Part shown: in pieces, positions 1 through 5,547 of the stretch
How positions within the stretch are numbered: position 1 is the stretch's first letter
Layout of the letters: every line of letters starts with the position of its first letter
DNA from: Candidatus Nomurabacteria bacterium
Lineage (GTDB): Bacteria > Patescibacteriota > Minisyncoccia > Phycocordibacterales > UBA5272
Direction of reading: 5' to 3'
Length of the DNA stretch: 10,387 bases
Assembly (NCBI GenBank): GCA_003518045.1
Contig: DOZK01000031.1
Location: 1 to 10,387, forward strand
The notes under the pieces: generated by a model
Seen by the model: the letters and a program-made list of their open reading frames with translations, nothing else
Told to the model about the DNA's origin: nothing
Database searches by the model: none
Position numbers and translations under genes: made by a program

Positions 1-86
1 CAACACTAAATGTTTATTAACTCTAAAAAATAAAACACAAAGATCAAATTCACACAGATTAACACCACTCTTTTTGATTATGTTTT
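1..86. other. Window-edge spacer with no recognised content
   Basis: This AT-rich stretch lies beyond the hairpin that follows hicA. I see no reading frame, no RNA gene and no convincing promoter on either strand. Whatever gene follows, possibly the rest of the spc ribosomal operon, lies outside the window. Confidence 0.5.
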
Positions 87-121
87 GCAAACTAAAAGCG
101 TGGTCGGTAGACCGCGCTTTT
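87..121. repeat. 35-nt direct repeat, copy 1
   Basis: This segment matches 621-655 at 34 of 35 positions; the only difference is T101 against C635. It consists of GCAAACT followed by the whole terminator hairpin. Identity stops sharply on both sides. The two copies bracket the hicBA pair. Confidence 0.9.
94..121 (-). terminator. Hairpin terminator after hicA (copy 1 of a repeated module)
   Basis: Two 12-nt arms flank a GGTA loop, with an A-run before and a T-run after, so the hairpin could act in both directions. One stem position is imperfect: base 101 is T where copy 2 has C. This gives a G-U wobble if read from the plus strand but a C-A mismatch in the minus-strand (hicA) transcript. On the plus strand the T-run is six long (118-123). 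The hicA stop codon (124-122) directly abuts the hairpin. Termination is inferred from structure only. Confidence 0.7.
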
Positions 122-343
122 TTATCTTATATGCTTCTCAAACTCTTCATATAAAATATCTATGTCTCTACATATTTTACCAACAGTCCCTGCCATAACT
201 TCACCATTTGTATGTTTTGGTACTACAGTAATTTTACCCTCATTATTTACAAAAATTATGTGACTACCCCTTTGTCTAGTTTTTATATAACCAAAATACT
301 CTAAAGCTTTAATTACTTGTTTATACTTTAAAGCTCTAGACAT
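122..343 (-). CDS. hicA: HicA-family mRNA interferase toxin
   Basis: This is a 73-residue protein of the HicA (YcfA-like) type II toxin family, small dsRBD-fold ribonucleases that cleave mRNA during translation and are held inactive by HicB. The sequence shows the family pattern: a basic N-terminal helix, then RGSHIIF with the expected catalytic His at residue 28, then VPKH and a GTVGKICRDI helix near the end. The length is normal. It follows hicB and overlaps it by 8 bp, so the two are probably translationally coupled. The order (antitoxin first) is the reverse of E. coli hicAB. Its stop codon touches a terminator hairpin. The assignment is from motif and neighbour; activity is not shown. 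Confidence 0.88.
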   Translation of the reverse strand: MSRALKYKQVIKALEYFGYIKTRQRGSHIIFVNNEGKITVVPKHTNGEVMAGTVGKICRDIDILYEEFEKHIR

Positions 344-590
344 ACTCTACGCTGTAAGGAATAACCCCAAAAAATCTATTTTCATTCTTTACTATATTGA
401 ATAATTTTTTCTCTCCATAATGCTCTTTAAGTAAAGACATGACTTCATTTAGATTTTTTACAGCTCGCTCTAATGTCATTCCATCTGCATGCGCACCATT
501 TATTCCTGGAATAGAAACAATAAAACCACCAGAGATGTCTCTTTCCACAAGAATATTCGTTCCAAAAGATTTTTTATTGCTCTTAATCAT
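336..590 (-). CDS. hicB: HicB-family antitoxin
   Basis: This small antitoxin has the partial RNase H-like HicB fold. A strand pair around ERDISGGFIVSIPGINGAHADG is followed by a helix beginning TLERAVKNLNEVM, the usual HicB arrangement. I see no helix-turn-helix or ribbon-helix-helix segment at the C-terminus, so DNA-binding autoregulation is not evident. The frame opens at 596 (MFMIKS), but I prefer the second ATG at 590, which gives 84 residues. An extended -10 box ends 6 nt before it, so the predicted transcript starts on that A. The gene overlaps hicA by 8 bp and its product presumably neutralises HicA by direct binding. The pair lies just beyond the ribosomal operon's terminator. Confidence 0.85.
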   Translation of the reverse strand: MIKSNKKSFGTNILVERDISGGFIVSIPGINGAHADGMTLERAVKNLNEVMSLLKEHYGEKKLFNIVKNENRFFGVIPYSVEYV

Positions 591-596
591 AAACAT

Positions 597-625
597 ACTA
601 TATCATGAGTAATTTTAGATGCAAA
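597..625 (-). promoter_or_regulatory. hicBA promoter, extended -10, probably leaderless
   Basis: Read on the minus strand, TGATATAGT (605-597) is an extended -10 (TG-n-TATAGT). Seventeen bases upstream is TTTGCA (625-620), 4/6 to the -35 consensus. The -35 falls on the edge of the 35-nt repeat. The predicted start is at 590, the A of the second ATG of hicB. Confidence 0.6.
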
Positions 626-655
626 CTAAAAGCGCGGTCGGTAGACCGCGCTTTT
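621..655. repeat. 35-nt direct repeat, copy 2
   Basis: This matches 87-121 at 34 of 35 positions. It contains the rplX terminator hairpin plus the GCAAACT segment, part of which doubles as the -35 region of hicBA. See copy 1. Confidence 0.9.
628..655 (-). terminator. Terminator of the tuf-S10 operon (copy 2 hairpin)
   Basis: A perfect 12-bp inverted repeat (AAAAGCGCGGTC / GACCGCGCTTTT) surrounds a 4-nt loop. It lies 33 bases after the rplX stop codon. A-runs and T-runs on both sides make it a plausible bidirectional rho-independent terminator. It separates the ribosomal operon from hicBA. Confidence 0.85.
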
Positions 656-662
656 GTATTTC

Positions 663-697
663 AACTCCTAACCCCTAACTGCAAACTCCTAACTATT
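663..697. repeat. Heptad array at the 3' end of rplX
   Basis: On the plus strand, five successive 7-mers start at 663, 670, 677, 684 and 691. All begin with AAC, and four of the five with AACT; the remaining bases vary. The array covers the rplX stop codon (691-689), so the last codons of L24 are themselves part of it. See the finding on heptad arrays. Confidence 0.8.
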
Positions 698-961
698 TTT
701 AGCTACTTTCTTTGTTTTTGGTTTCTTTTCTGTTTTAACTTTCTTATCAACAAGCTTCACATTTGATGCATGTATCGGCATTGAGATTTCAACAATACCA
801 CCTTTTTCCCCTGCTTTCTTTGACTTAATATGTTTCTTCATTTTATTCAAACCTTCCAAAACTACGCGATTTTCTTCGCGCAATACTTGAGAAACAGTAG
901 AAGTCTTTCCCTTCTCCTTTCCTGCTATCACTATTACTTTGTCTCCTTTTTTTACGTGCAT
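689..961 (-). CDS. rplX: Large subunit ribosomal protein L24 (uL24)
   Basis: L24 binds 23S rRNA early in assembly and sits near the peptide exit. The N-terminus (HVKKGDKVIVIAGKEKGKTS) is a clear KOW motif at about residues 2-21. It is followed by the family's RVVLEGLNKMKKHIK segment and a GGIVEISMPIHASNVKLV core. The 90-residue length is slightly short compared with typical L24, and the end is a Lys-rich tail (KTEKKPKTKKVAKNS). It is the last gene of the operon; the strong hairpin follows, and L5, which usually comes next, is not seen. The start at 961 is the only ATG that keeps the KOW motif. No Shine-Dalgarno precedes it (AAAAACC directly before ATG). Confidence 0.96.
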   Translation of the reverse strand: MHVKKGDKVIVIAGKEKGKTSTVSQVLREENRVVLEGLNKMKKHIKSKKAGEKGGIVEISMPIHASNVKLVDKKVKTEKKPKTKKVAKNS

Positions 962-970
962 GGTTTTTAT

Positions 971-1015
971 ATTTAAATATTTAAATGTTTAAAGTCTAGG
1001 TAATCCTAGATAATC
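971..1015. repeat. 8-bp and 10-bp tandem repeats at the rplN-rplX junction
   Basis: ATTTAAAT occurs at 971-978 and 979-986, followed by the variant GTTTAAAG at 987-994. Next, TAGGTAATC (997-1005) and TAGATAATC (1007-1015) form a period-10 pair that spans the rplN stop codon. Confidence 0.7.
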
Positions 1016-1386
1016 TCTGGTGCCAATGATGCAATCTTTCTAAATCCTTCAATGCCTTTTTGTGAAAGCTCACGTGGAATTGGACCGAATACACGTCCAG
1101 CTTTAGGTTCCTTCTTTACTTTATCTACAATAACAACAGCATTATCATCAAAAGAAATGTATGACCCATCATCACGTCTGATTTGCTTTGTTGTACGAAC
1201 AACAACACCATAAACAATATCCTTCTTCTTTGTTTGCTTACGAGGTTCTGCAACTTTAACTGAAAGTACTACCATATCCCCAATAGAAGCATAGCGACGC
1301 ATACTGCCACCGAGTACTTTGAATACACGTCCGCGCTTTCCTCCGGAGTTGTCTGTGATGATTACGTTTGTTCCTGCTTGTATCAT
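1006..1386 (-). CDS. rplN: Large subunit ribosomal protein L14 (uL14)
   Basis: L14 binds 23S rRNA and forms an intersubunit bridge with 16S rRNA; it is also the docking site of the silencing factor RsfS. The protein opens MIQAGTNVIITDNSGGKRGRV, the highly conserved L14 start. It then has SIGDMVVLSVKVA and VYGVVVRTTKQIRRDDGSYISF, and ends with GPIPRELSQKGIEGFRKIASLAPEII, the standard C-terminus. At 126 residues it is close to the usual 122. It lies between rpsQ and rplX as in most bacteria. The final codons and stop are part of a 10-bp tandem duplication. No Shine-Dalgarno is present (CACTACC before ATG). Confidence 0.98.
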   Translation of the reverse strand: MIQAGTNVIITDNSGGKRGRVFKVLGGSMRRYASIGDMVVLSVKVAEPRKQTKKKDIVYGVVVRTTKQIRRDDGSYISFDDNAVVIVDKVKKEPKAGRVFGPIPRELSQKGIEGFRKIASLAPEII

Positions 1387-1393
1387 GGTAGTG

Positions 1394-1421
1394 GTTATTA
1401 GTTAATAGTTACTGGTTACTG
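1394..1421. repeat. Heptad array between rpsQ and rplN
   Basis: On the plus strand, four 7-mers start at 1394, 1401, 1408 and 1415. Each begins GTTA, and the last two are identical (GTTACTG). A weaker unit (GGTAGTG) precedes them at 1387. Confidence 0.85.
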
Positions 1422-1434
1422 GTGAATTCAAATA

Positions 1435-1689
1435 CTAATTCTTCTTTTCGACGACAGTGAAGTTTTTATCCTTTGAAAGTGGACGACACTCTTCGATGAT
1501 AACTGTGTCCCCTACATTATAAATATTTCCTTCATCGTGAGCTTTGTAATGCTTATCGATTTTGTAATACTTTCCGTATTTTTTGTGAGCAACATAACGT
1601 TGTACATTCACAACAACAGTCTTGTCCATCTTATCAGAGACGACTTTTCCTGTTAATCTTTTTCTTACTGTAATAATTTTGTTTGTCAT
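1435..1689 (-). CDS. rpsQ: Small subunit ribosomal protein S17 (uS17)
   Basis: S17 is an OB-fold protein that binds 16S rRNA in the 30S body and is a primary binder in assembly. The diagnostic segment TGKVVSDKMDKTVVVNVQRYVAHKKYGKYYK lies at about residues 13-43 and is split here by reference to TGKVVSDKMDKT and HKKYGKYYK. YNVGDTVIIEECRPLSKDKNF follows near the end, with only a short Lys-rich tail. The length of 84 is typical. It follows rplP after only 9 bases. Most bacteria have rpmC (L29) between rplP and rpsQ, but there is no room for it here. The start at 1689 is preceded by an AT-rich stretch without a Shine-Dalgarno. Confidence 0.97.
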   Translation of the reverse strand: MTNKIITVRKRLTGKVVSDKMDKTVVVNVQRYVAHKKYGKYYKIDKHYKAHDEGNIYNVGDTVIIEECRPLSKDKNFTVVEKKN

Positions 1690-1698
1690 ATATTTTAA

Positions 1699-2118
1699 TT
1701 AGCGAGCAACTATTCTAGTCTTTACAGATAGTTTACACCCAGCTTTACGAAGAGCCTCGCGCGCTATTGCCTCTGGTACACCATCGATTTCGAAAAGTAC
1801 TCTTCCTGGACGAACCTCAAACACATATCGATCTGGATCTCCCTTTCCTTTTCCCATAGGAACTTCAGCGGCTTTTTGTGTTACCGGGCGGTCAGGGAAA
1901 ATGCGAATCCAAAGCTTTGCAGTTTTACCACCAGAACGTTGTGCGGCACGACGAGCAGCTTCAATTTGATTTGCAGCAATGCGTGAAGAAGTTTCTGCTT
2001 TAAGTCCAAACGCTCCGAAAGCAACTGTGATACCACGAGTTTCTGGGCGTGCTAATTTAGCCTCGCTCAATCGCGCGGTCTGCCATTTTCTGTGTTTTAC
2101 TTTCTTTGGGAATAACAT
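1699..2118 (-). CDS. rplP: Large subunit ribosomal protein L16 (uL16)
   Basis: L16 is a late-assembly 50S protein near the A-site tRNA and the peptidyl transferase centre. The family landmarks are present in order: MLFPKKVKHRKW, GITVAFGAFGLKA (29-41), QIEAARRA (51-58), KLWIRIFPDRPVTQKA (68-83), MGKGKG (88-93) and GVPEAIAREALRKAGCKLSVKT. The length of 139 is normal. The residue before MGKGKG is Pro87, where E. coli has Arg81, which the oxygenase YcfD hydroxylates, so that modification is not possible here. It follows rpsC after 18 bases and is tightly coupled to rpsQ. Confidence 0.98.
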   Translation of the reverse strand: MLFPKKVKHRKWQTARLSEAKLARPETRGITVAFGAFGLKAETSSRIAANQIEAARRAAQRSGGKTAKLWIRIFPDRPVTQKAAEVPMGKGKGDPDRYVFEVRPGRVLFEIDGVPEAIAREALRKAGCKLSVKTRIVAR

Positions 2119-2136
2119 ACTCGTTTTATTAAATTA

Positions 2137-2853
2137 TTATTTACTTGCTTCTTTCTTAACTACCTTAGTTGCTGTAGTACCTGCCTTGCCGGTAGGCAGG
2201 TCGAACTTCATTCCACGATATATCCAAACTTTAATACCAATAACTCCATAAGTCATGTTTGCTCTTTCACGTGCAAAGTCAATATCAGCTCTCAATGTTT
2301 GAAGTGGAATACCTCCACGCTTGATTTGTTCACGGCGAGCCATGTCAGCTCCACCTAAACGACCAGCTACAGAAATACGCGCTCCTTGTACATCACGATT
2401 AGCCATAATCTTTTCAATCGTAGTTTTTAGAACTCTACGGAAAGGAAGACGCTTTTCAATCCCCTCTGCAACCATAGCTGCAACAATTGCGGCGTCTGCT
2501 TCTGGATTAGCAACTTCAACAATATCTAATTTAACATCTTGTGGAGTAATTATTTTCAAACGAGCCATTTCTTTTTTAAGAGATGCGCGTAACTTTTCAA
2601 TTCCATCTCCACCACGACCGATAATCATACCTGGACGTGATGTGTGTATTGCAATACGGTATTGCTTTTCACTTCTTTCAATTTCAATAAATGAAACATA
2701 CATACCACGAAGTTTCTTTGTAAGCCAAGCACGTACTAAAACATCAGCTCTAAGATAATCAACATAAGTAGTTGTATTCTTGCCGAACCAGCGTGACTTC
2801 CAGTCGCGAATGATTCCAAGTCTATGTGAATATGGGTGTACTACGTGTGTCAT
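2137..2853 (-). CDS. rpsC: Small subunit ribosomal protein S3 (uS3)
   Basis: S3 sits at the mRNA entry side of the 30S head and takes part in mRNA unwinding. It has an N-terminal domain (THVVHPYSHRLGIIRDWKSR, a form I associate with Parcubacteria). A type II KH domain follows with GMIIGRGG at residues 75-82, and then the C-terminal domain with GRLGGADMARRE and GIKVWIYRG. The length of 238 is normal. Residues 218-225 (DLPTGKAG) are encoded exactly by a GC-rich palindrome that looks like an inserted mobile palindromic repeat; the remaining tail is TTATKVVKKEASK. The insertion is in the flexible C-terminal extension, beyond the conserved core, and does not break the frame. No Shine-Dalgarno (CTACCCCT before ATG). 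Confidence 0.98.
   Translation of the reverse strand: MTHVVHPYSHRLGIIRDWKSRWFGKNTTTYVDYLRADVLVRAWLTKKLRGMYVSFIEIERSEKQYRIAIHTSRPGMIIGRGGDGIEKLRASLKKEMARLKIITPQDVKLDIVEVANPEADAAIVAAMVAEGIEKRLPFRRVLKTTIEKIMANRDVQGARISVAGRLGGADMARREQIKRGGIPLQTLRADIDFARERANMTYGVIGIKVWIYRGMKFDLPTGKAGTTATKVVKKEASK
2179..2201. repeat. Palindromic repeat inserted in the rpsC coding sequence
   Basis: This is a 23-bp segment with 8-bp perfect arms (ACCTGCCT / AGGCAGGT) around a 7-nt centre TGCCGGT. It is much more GC-rich than its surroundings. In frame it encodes DLPTGKAG of S3. I recall similar LPTGKAG-like peptides in many unrelated Parcubacteria proteins, which suggests a dispersed palindromic element. No second copy is seen in this window. 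Confidence 0.75.
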
Positions 2854-2864
2854 AGGGGTAGATG

Positions 2865-2892
2865 TTAGATTTTAGACATTAGATTTTAGACC
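2865..2892. repeat. Heptad array at the 3' end of rplV
   Basis: On the plus strand, four 7-mers start at 2865, 2872, 2879 and 2886. All share TTAGA followed by T or C and one variable base. The array covers the last codons of rplV (GLKSNV), its stop codon (2874-2872) and part of the spacer before rpsC. Confidence 0.9.
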
Positions 2893-3207
2893 TTCTTTCT
2901 TAATAAGTTCAATAACAACTTTTGAAGTGTGCTTGTGAATTGGAAATGCGCGTCCCATAGCTCTCGGCATCCAACGCTTAATAACTACACCCTTATCAAC
3001 TGTTGCATTCTTTATAATTAAATCTCCAGCTTTTACTCCTGAGTTCGCAATTGCAGAATCAAGTAACTTTTTTATTGGAAGAGCTCCACGCTTAACTAAA
3101 GCAGTTAGCATTGCTTGTGCTTTATCAGCTGGCTTACCTTTTACAAGTTCAGTTATTAAACGAACTTTTCTAGGTGCTTGTCTGTAATTGTTAAGTTGGG
3201 CTTTCAT
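2872..3207 (-). CDS. rplV: Large subunit ribosomal protein L22 (uL22)
   Basis: L22 contacts all 23S rRNA domains and its hairpin lines the peptide exit tunnel. The conserved segments are clear: NYRQAPRKVRLITELVKGKPADKA (split at about residues 7-30 as YRQAPRKVRL and VKGKPADKAQ), then KKLLDSAIANSG, and IKRWMPRAMGRAFPIHKHTSKVVIEL near the C-terminus, recognisable by RAMGRAFPIHKHTS. The length of 111 is normal. The last six codons (GLKSNV) and the stop are made of a TTAGA-type heptad array, so the extreme C-terminus is repeat-derived. Seven bases separate it from rpsS. Confidence 0.97.
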   Translation of the reverse strand: MKAQLNNYRQAPRKVRLITELVKGKPADKAQAMLTALVKRGALPIKKLLDSAIANSGVKAGDLIIKNATVDKGVVIKRWMPRAMGRAFPIHKHTSKVVIELIKKEGLKSNV

Positions 3208-3214
3208 AAATTAT

Positions 3215-3559
3215 TTATTTCTTCTTTGTGTCAACAGTTGCTTTCGCAGTCTTGGCCTGAGTTATTTCAGTCTCTTTTTTCTTCTGGTCAATTTCCTTTT
3301 GCATCTTTCCTCCATGTCTTACGAATTTACGTGTTGGAGAAAATTCACCAAGCTTATGACCCACCATATCTTCATTGATTAGAACTTCGATATGAGTCTT
3401 TCCATTGTAAATTCCGAAAGTGAAACCAACCATTTCTGGTGCAATATCACAGCGACGAATCCATGTCTTAATAACACCTGTTGTTTCAGGTTTTTTGCCG
3501 AGAACTTTTTTAAGTACTCTTTCGTCTACGTATGGACCTTTGTGAATTGATCTTGTCAT
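3215..3559 (-). CDS. rpsS: Small subunit ribosomal protein S19 (uS19)
   Basis: S19 is a 30S head protein that pairs with S13 near the A site. The start MTRSIHKGPYVDERVLKKV and the later HKLGEFSPTRKFVRHGGK are canonical, with IKTWIRRCDIAPEMVGFTFGIYNG in between (landmarks: WIRRCDI and GFTFGIYNG). At 114 residues it is longer than the usual 90-95. The extra length is a Lys/Thr-rich C-terminal tail from about residue 88 onward that resembles the tails of L24 and S3 in this operon. A 107-bp spacer with a heptad array separates it from rplB. No Shine-Dalgarno. Confidence 0.97.
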   Translation of the reverse strand: MTRSIHKGPYVDERVLKKVLGKKPETTGVIKTWIRRCDIAPEMVGFTFGIYNGKTHIEVLINEDMVGHKLGEFSPTRKFVRHGGKMQKEIDQKKKETEITQAKTAKATVDTKKK

Positions 3560-3633
3560 GTGGGTTAAGTTGGCTTATTATATCAGATTTTGGTTGAAAG
3601 TAAAGCGTTTTCTGGATTTTGTATTTGTATTTT

Positions 3634-3668
3634 TCTACCTTCTACTCTCTACCTTCTATTTTCTATCT
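3634..3668. repeat. Heptad array after rplB
   Basis: On the plus strand, five 7-mers start at 3634, 3641, 3648, 3655 and 3662. Each begins TCTA and the other bases are mostly pyrimidine. The TCTACCT unit occurs twice, 14 bp apart. The array runs into the rplB stop codon (3669-3667). Confidence 0.9.
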
Positions 3669-4506
3669 ACTTCTTCTTGCGAACAACGCGACGAGATACT
3701 ATATGAACATTTGAATATTTCTTTGGTGCTCTTGTCTTGTGTCCACCTGTAGTCTTACCTTGTTTTGTCTTTGGACGACGTGTTCCTCGTGGTTGTGCTC
3801 CTTCACCTCCTCCGTATGGGTGATCCACTGGGTTCTTTGCCATAGCACGTGTCTTTGGACGACGGCCTAAATTTCTTGAACGACCAGCTTTTCCTACATT
3901 TCGAAGACGGAATTCTTCATTTGAAACTTCACCAATAGAAGCAAAACATGTATCAACCACTTTACGAATTTCTGTTGAAGGAAGTTTTACTGACGTAAAA
4001 CCATTATCATGAGCAACAACTTGAGCATAAACTCCAGCAGAACGAACTAGCTTTGACCCGCCCTTAGGCTGTAATTCAATATTATAAACAAAAGTTCCCA
4101 CTGGAATATTTTTTAATGATGTACGATTTCCAACTTCAGTGTCTGCAGTTTCAGAAACAATAAAAGTATCGCCTACTTTCATAGTTTTAGGAACAAGAAC
4201 GTAACGTTTTGCTCCATTTCTGTAAGAAACTAGAGAAATAAATCCTGAACGATTTGGGTCATATTCAACAGTTTCTATCTTTGCAGGAATATCTAAAATA
4301 TCATATTTAAAATCTATATCTCGATATGAACGCTTATGTCCTCCTCCTTTATACGGAGATGTAATACGTCCGAAAGCGTTGCGTCCAACACCGCGTTTAA
4401 ATCCATTTGTTAATGGCTTATATGGATCATTCGTAGTAATAACTCCACGGTAAGTAACCGTAGTCATTTTACGCTGTGATGGTGTTGTTGGTTTATAGGT
4501 TTTCAT
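3667..4506 (-). CDS. rplB: Large subunit ribosomal protein L2 (uL2)
   Basis: L2 is needed for subunit association and lies close to the peptidyl transferase centre. The protein starts MKTYKPTTPSQRKM, then has KSYRDIDFK-like sequence (KRSYRDIDFKYDI), the SH3-like centre with EYDPNRSGFISLV, GTFVYNIELQPKGG and VRSAGVYAQVV. The C-terminal loop is NPVDHPYGGGEG. By residue number it keeps Asp228 and His229 of E. coli L2 but has Tyr at 231 where E. coli has His. The length of 279 is typical. The end is Lys/Arg-rich (VVRKKK). It sits between rplW and rpsS as expected. No Shine-Dalgarno. Confidence 0.98.
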   Translation of the reverse strand: MKTYKPTTPSQRKMTTVTYRGVITTNDPYKPLTNGFKRGVGRNAFGRITSPYKGGGHKRSYRDIDFKYDILDIPAKIETVEYDPNRSGFISLVSYRNGAKRYVLVPKTMKVGDTFIVSETADTEVGNRTSLKNIPVGTFVYNIELQPKGGSKLVRSAGVYAQVVAHDNGFTSVKLPSTEIRKVVDTCFASIGEVSNEEFRLRNVGKAGRSRNLGRRPKTRAMAKNPVDHPYGGGEGAQPRGTRRPKTKQGKTTGGHKTRAPKKYSNVHIVSRRVVRKKK

Positions 4507-4525
4507 ATTTTTGTATTTCTGTAGA

Positions 4526-4837
4526 CTAACTCAAAGTTATTGAGTCTCCCTTTTTAAGGAAAACAACTGCTTTCTTAATTCCTGCTGTAGTTCCTATCTT
4601 TCCACGGATAAAAGTATATTGACGAGCAATTTTTGTAATATTTATTTTTATTGGAGTAACTTTGTAAGTTGCTTTAATTTCTGCGAGCAATGAAAGCTTT
4701 GTTGCAGATGGATGTACTACGAAAGTATAAGCATTAGACATTGACTGCATTGATGCCTTTTCAGTTATACGAGGAGAAAGAATTAACTTATCAGCCTTGA
4801 TTACTTCTTCTTTAGTTGTTGTTTTCTTTGTTGCCAT
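4526..4837 (-). CDS. rplW: Large subunit ribosomal protein L23 (uL23)
   Basis: L23 lies at the tunnel exit and is the docking site for trigger factor and SRP. The core LILSPRITEKASMQSMSNAYTFVVHP is recognised by its SPRITEKA and YTFVVHP motifs at about residues 20-42. It is followed by KLSLLAEIKATYKVTPIKIN and by GTTAGIKKAVVFLKKGDSI. The length of 103 includes a short Lys/Thr N-terminal extension (ATKKTTTKEEVIK). Six bases separate it from rplD. The start at 4837 has no Shine-Dalgarno. Confidence 0.96.
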   Translation of the reverse strand: MATKKTTTKEEVIKADKLILSPRITEKASMQSMSNAYTFVVHPSATKLSLLAEIKATYKVTPIKINITKIARQYTFIRGKIGTTAGIKKAVVFLKKGDSITLS

Positions 4838-4843
4838 ATACTT

Positions 4844-5506
4844 TTATTTAATCTTAGATGACAAATACTCTATAGTTGCCTCTGGATTAGAGATAACTAA
4901 ATAACGAGCGTTCGCAATATCAAGTGGGTTAAGGTCATCCATGTTATGAAGAACAACGTAAGGAAGATTTCTGAATGCGCGCTTTGTCATCAAGTCCCCT
5001 TTCTGTGTTGTCATATAAACATTTCCAACTTTCTTGTAATCCAAAGTAGAGAATCCTTCAACTACTGTTAAGTTTTTCATAACTGTTTCAGCAGATTTAG
5101 TTTTTCCTTCATTGATTGCAAAAGCATCAACAAAAAGAATTTTACCAGCGGTCAACTTTGCAGAAAGTAGAGAAAATAATGCTCCTTGCTTCATGCTACG
5201 AGTAATAGTTTTCTTGTAATTCTTATCATTACGTGGACCGAAAGTAACACCTCCTCCCTTCCATAGTGGAGACTGTGCAGAACCAACACGAGCGCGTCCT
5301 GAACCTTTTTGAGCCCATGGCTTCTTGTGAGAACCACGAACTTCCGCTCGGTTTTTTGTGTGAGCTGTTCCAGCACGTCTGTTGGATGCTTGAGAATAAA
5401 GTACTTGTGATACTAAATCGGCATTCCATTTTGCTCCAAAAATATTCTCTGGTAGAGTAATTTCTTTTGCTATCTTTCCTTCTGTTGTGTAAATATTTGC
5501 TTTCAT
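4844..5506 (-). CDS. rplD: Large subunit ribosomal protein L4 (uL4)
   Basis: L4 reaches into the exit tunnel by an extended loop and in E. coli also represses the S10 operon. The conserved loop is obvious: NRAEVRGSHKKPWAQKGSGRAR, read here as RAEVRGSHKKPW plus QKGSGRARVGS, then SPLWKGGGVTFGP, at about residues 52-92. The globular part with GALFSLLSAKL follows. The length of 220 is normal. No E. coli-type S10 leader is seen upstream of the operon, but an unusual inverted repeat lies just upstream of this gene. The start at 5506 is preceded by an A/T-rich spacer without a Shine-Dalgarno. Confidence 0.97.
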   Translation of the reverse strand: MKANIYTTEGKIAKEITLPENIFGAKWNADLVSQVLYSQASNRRAGTAHTKNRAEVRGSHKKPWAQKGSGRARVGSAQSPLWKGGGVTFGPRNDKNYKKTITRSMKQGALFSLLSAKLTAGKILFVDAFAINEGKTKSAETVMKNLTVVEGFSTLDYKKVGNVYMTTQKGDLMTKRAFRNLPYVVLHNMDDLNPLDIANARYLVISNPEATIEYLSSKIK

Positions 5507-5547
5507 ATGCTTGATTTTTAATGAGTGGAGCGATTATAAAAATCAGC

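Noticed and set aside
1979..2758. Open frames on the plus strand opposite rplP and rpsC (90 and 145 codons).
   Set aside because: They are antisense to well-identified ribosomal protein genes, show no family pattern and have no promoter; they follow from the codon composition of the real genes.
663..2892. A CRISPR array, because of regular short repeats.
   Set aside because: The units are 7 bp, without spacers of 25-40 bp and with no cas genes.
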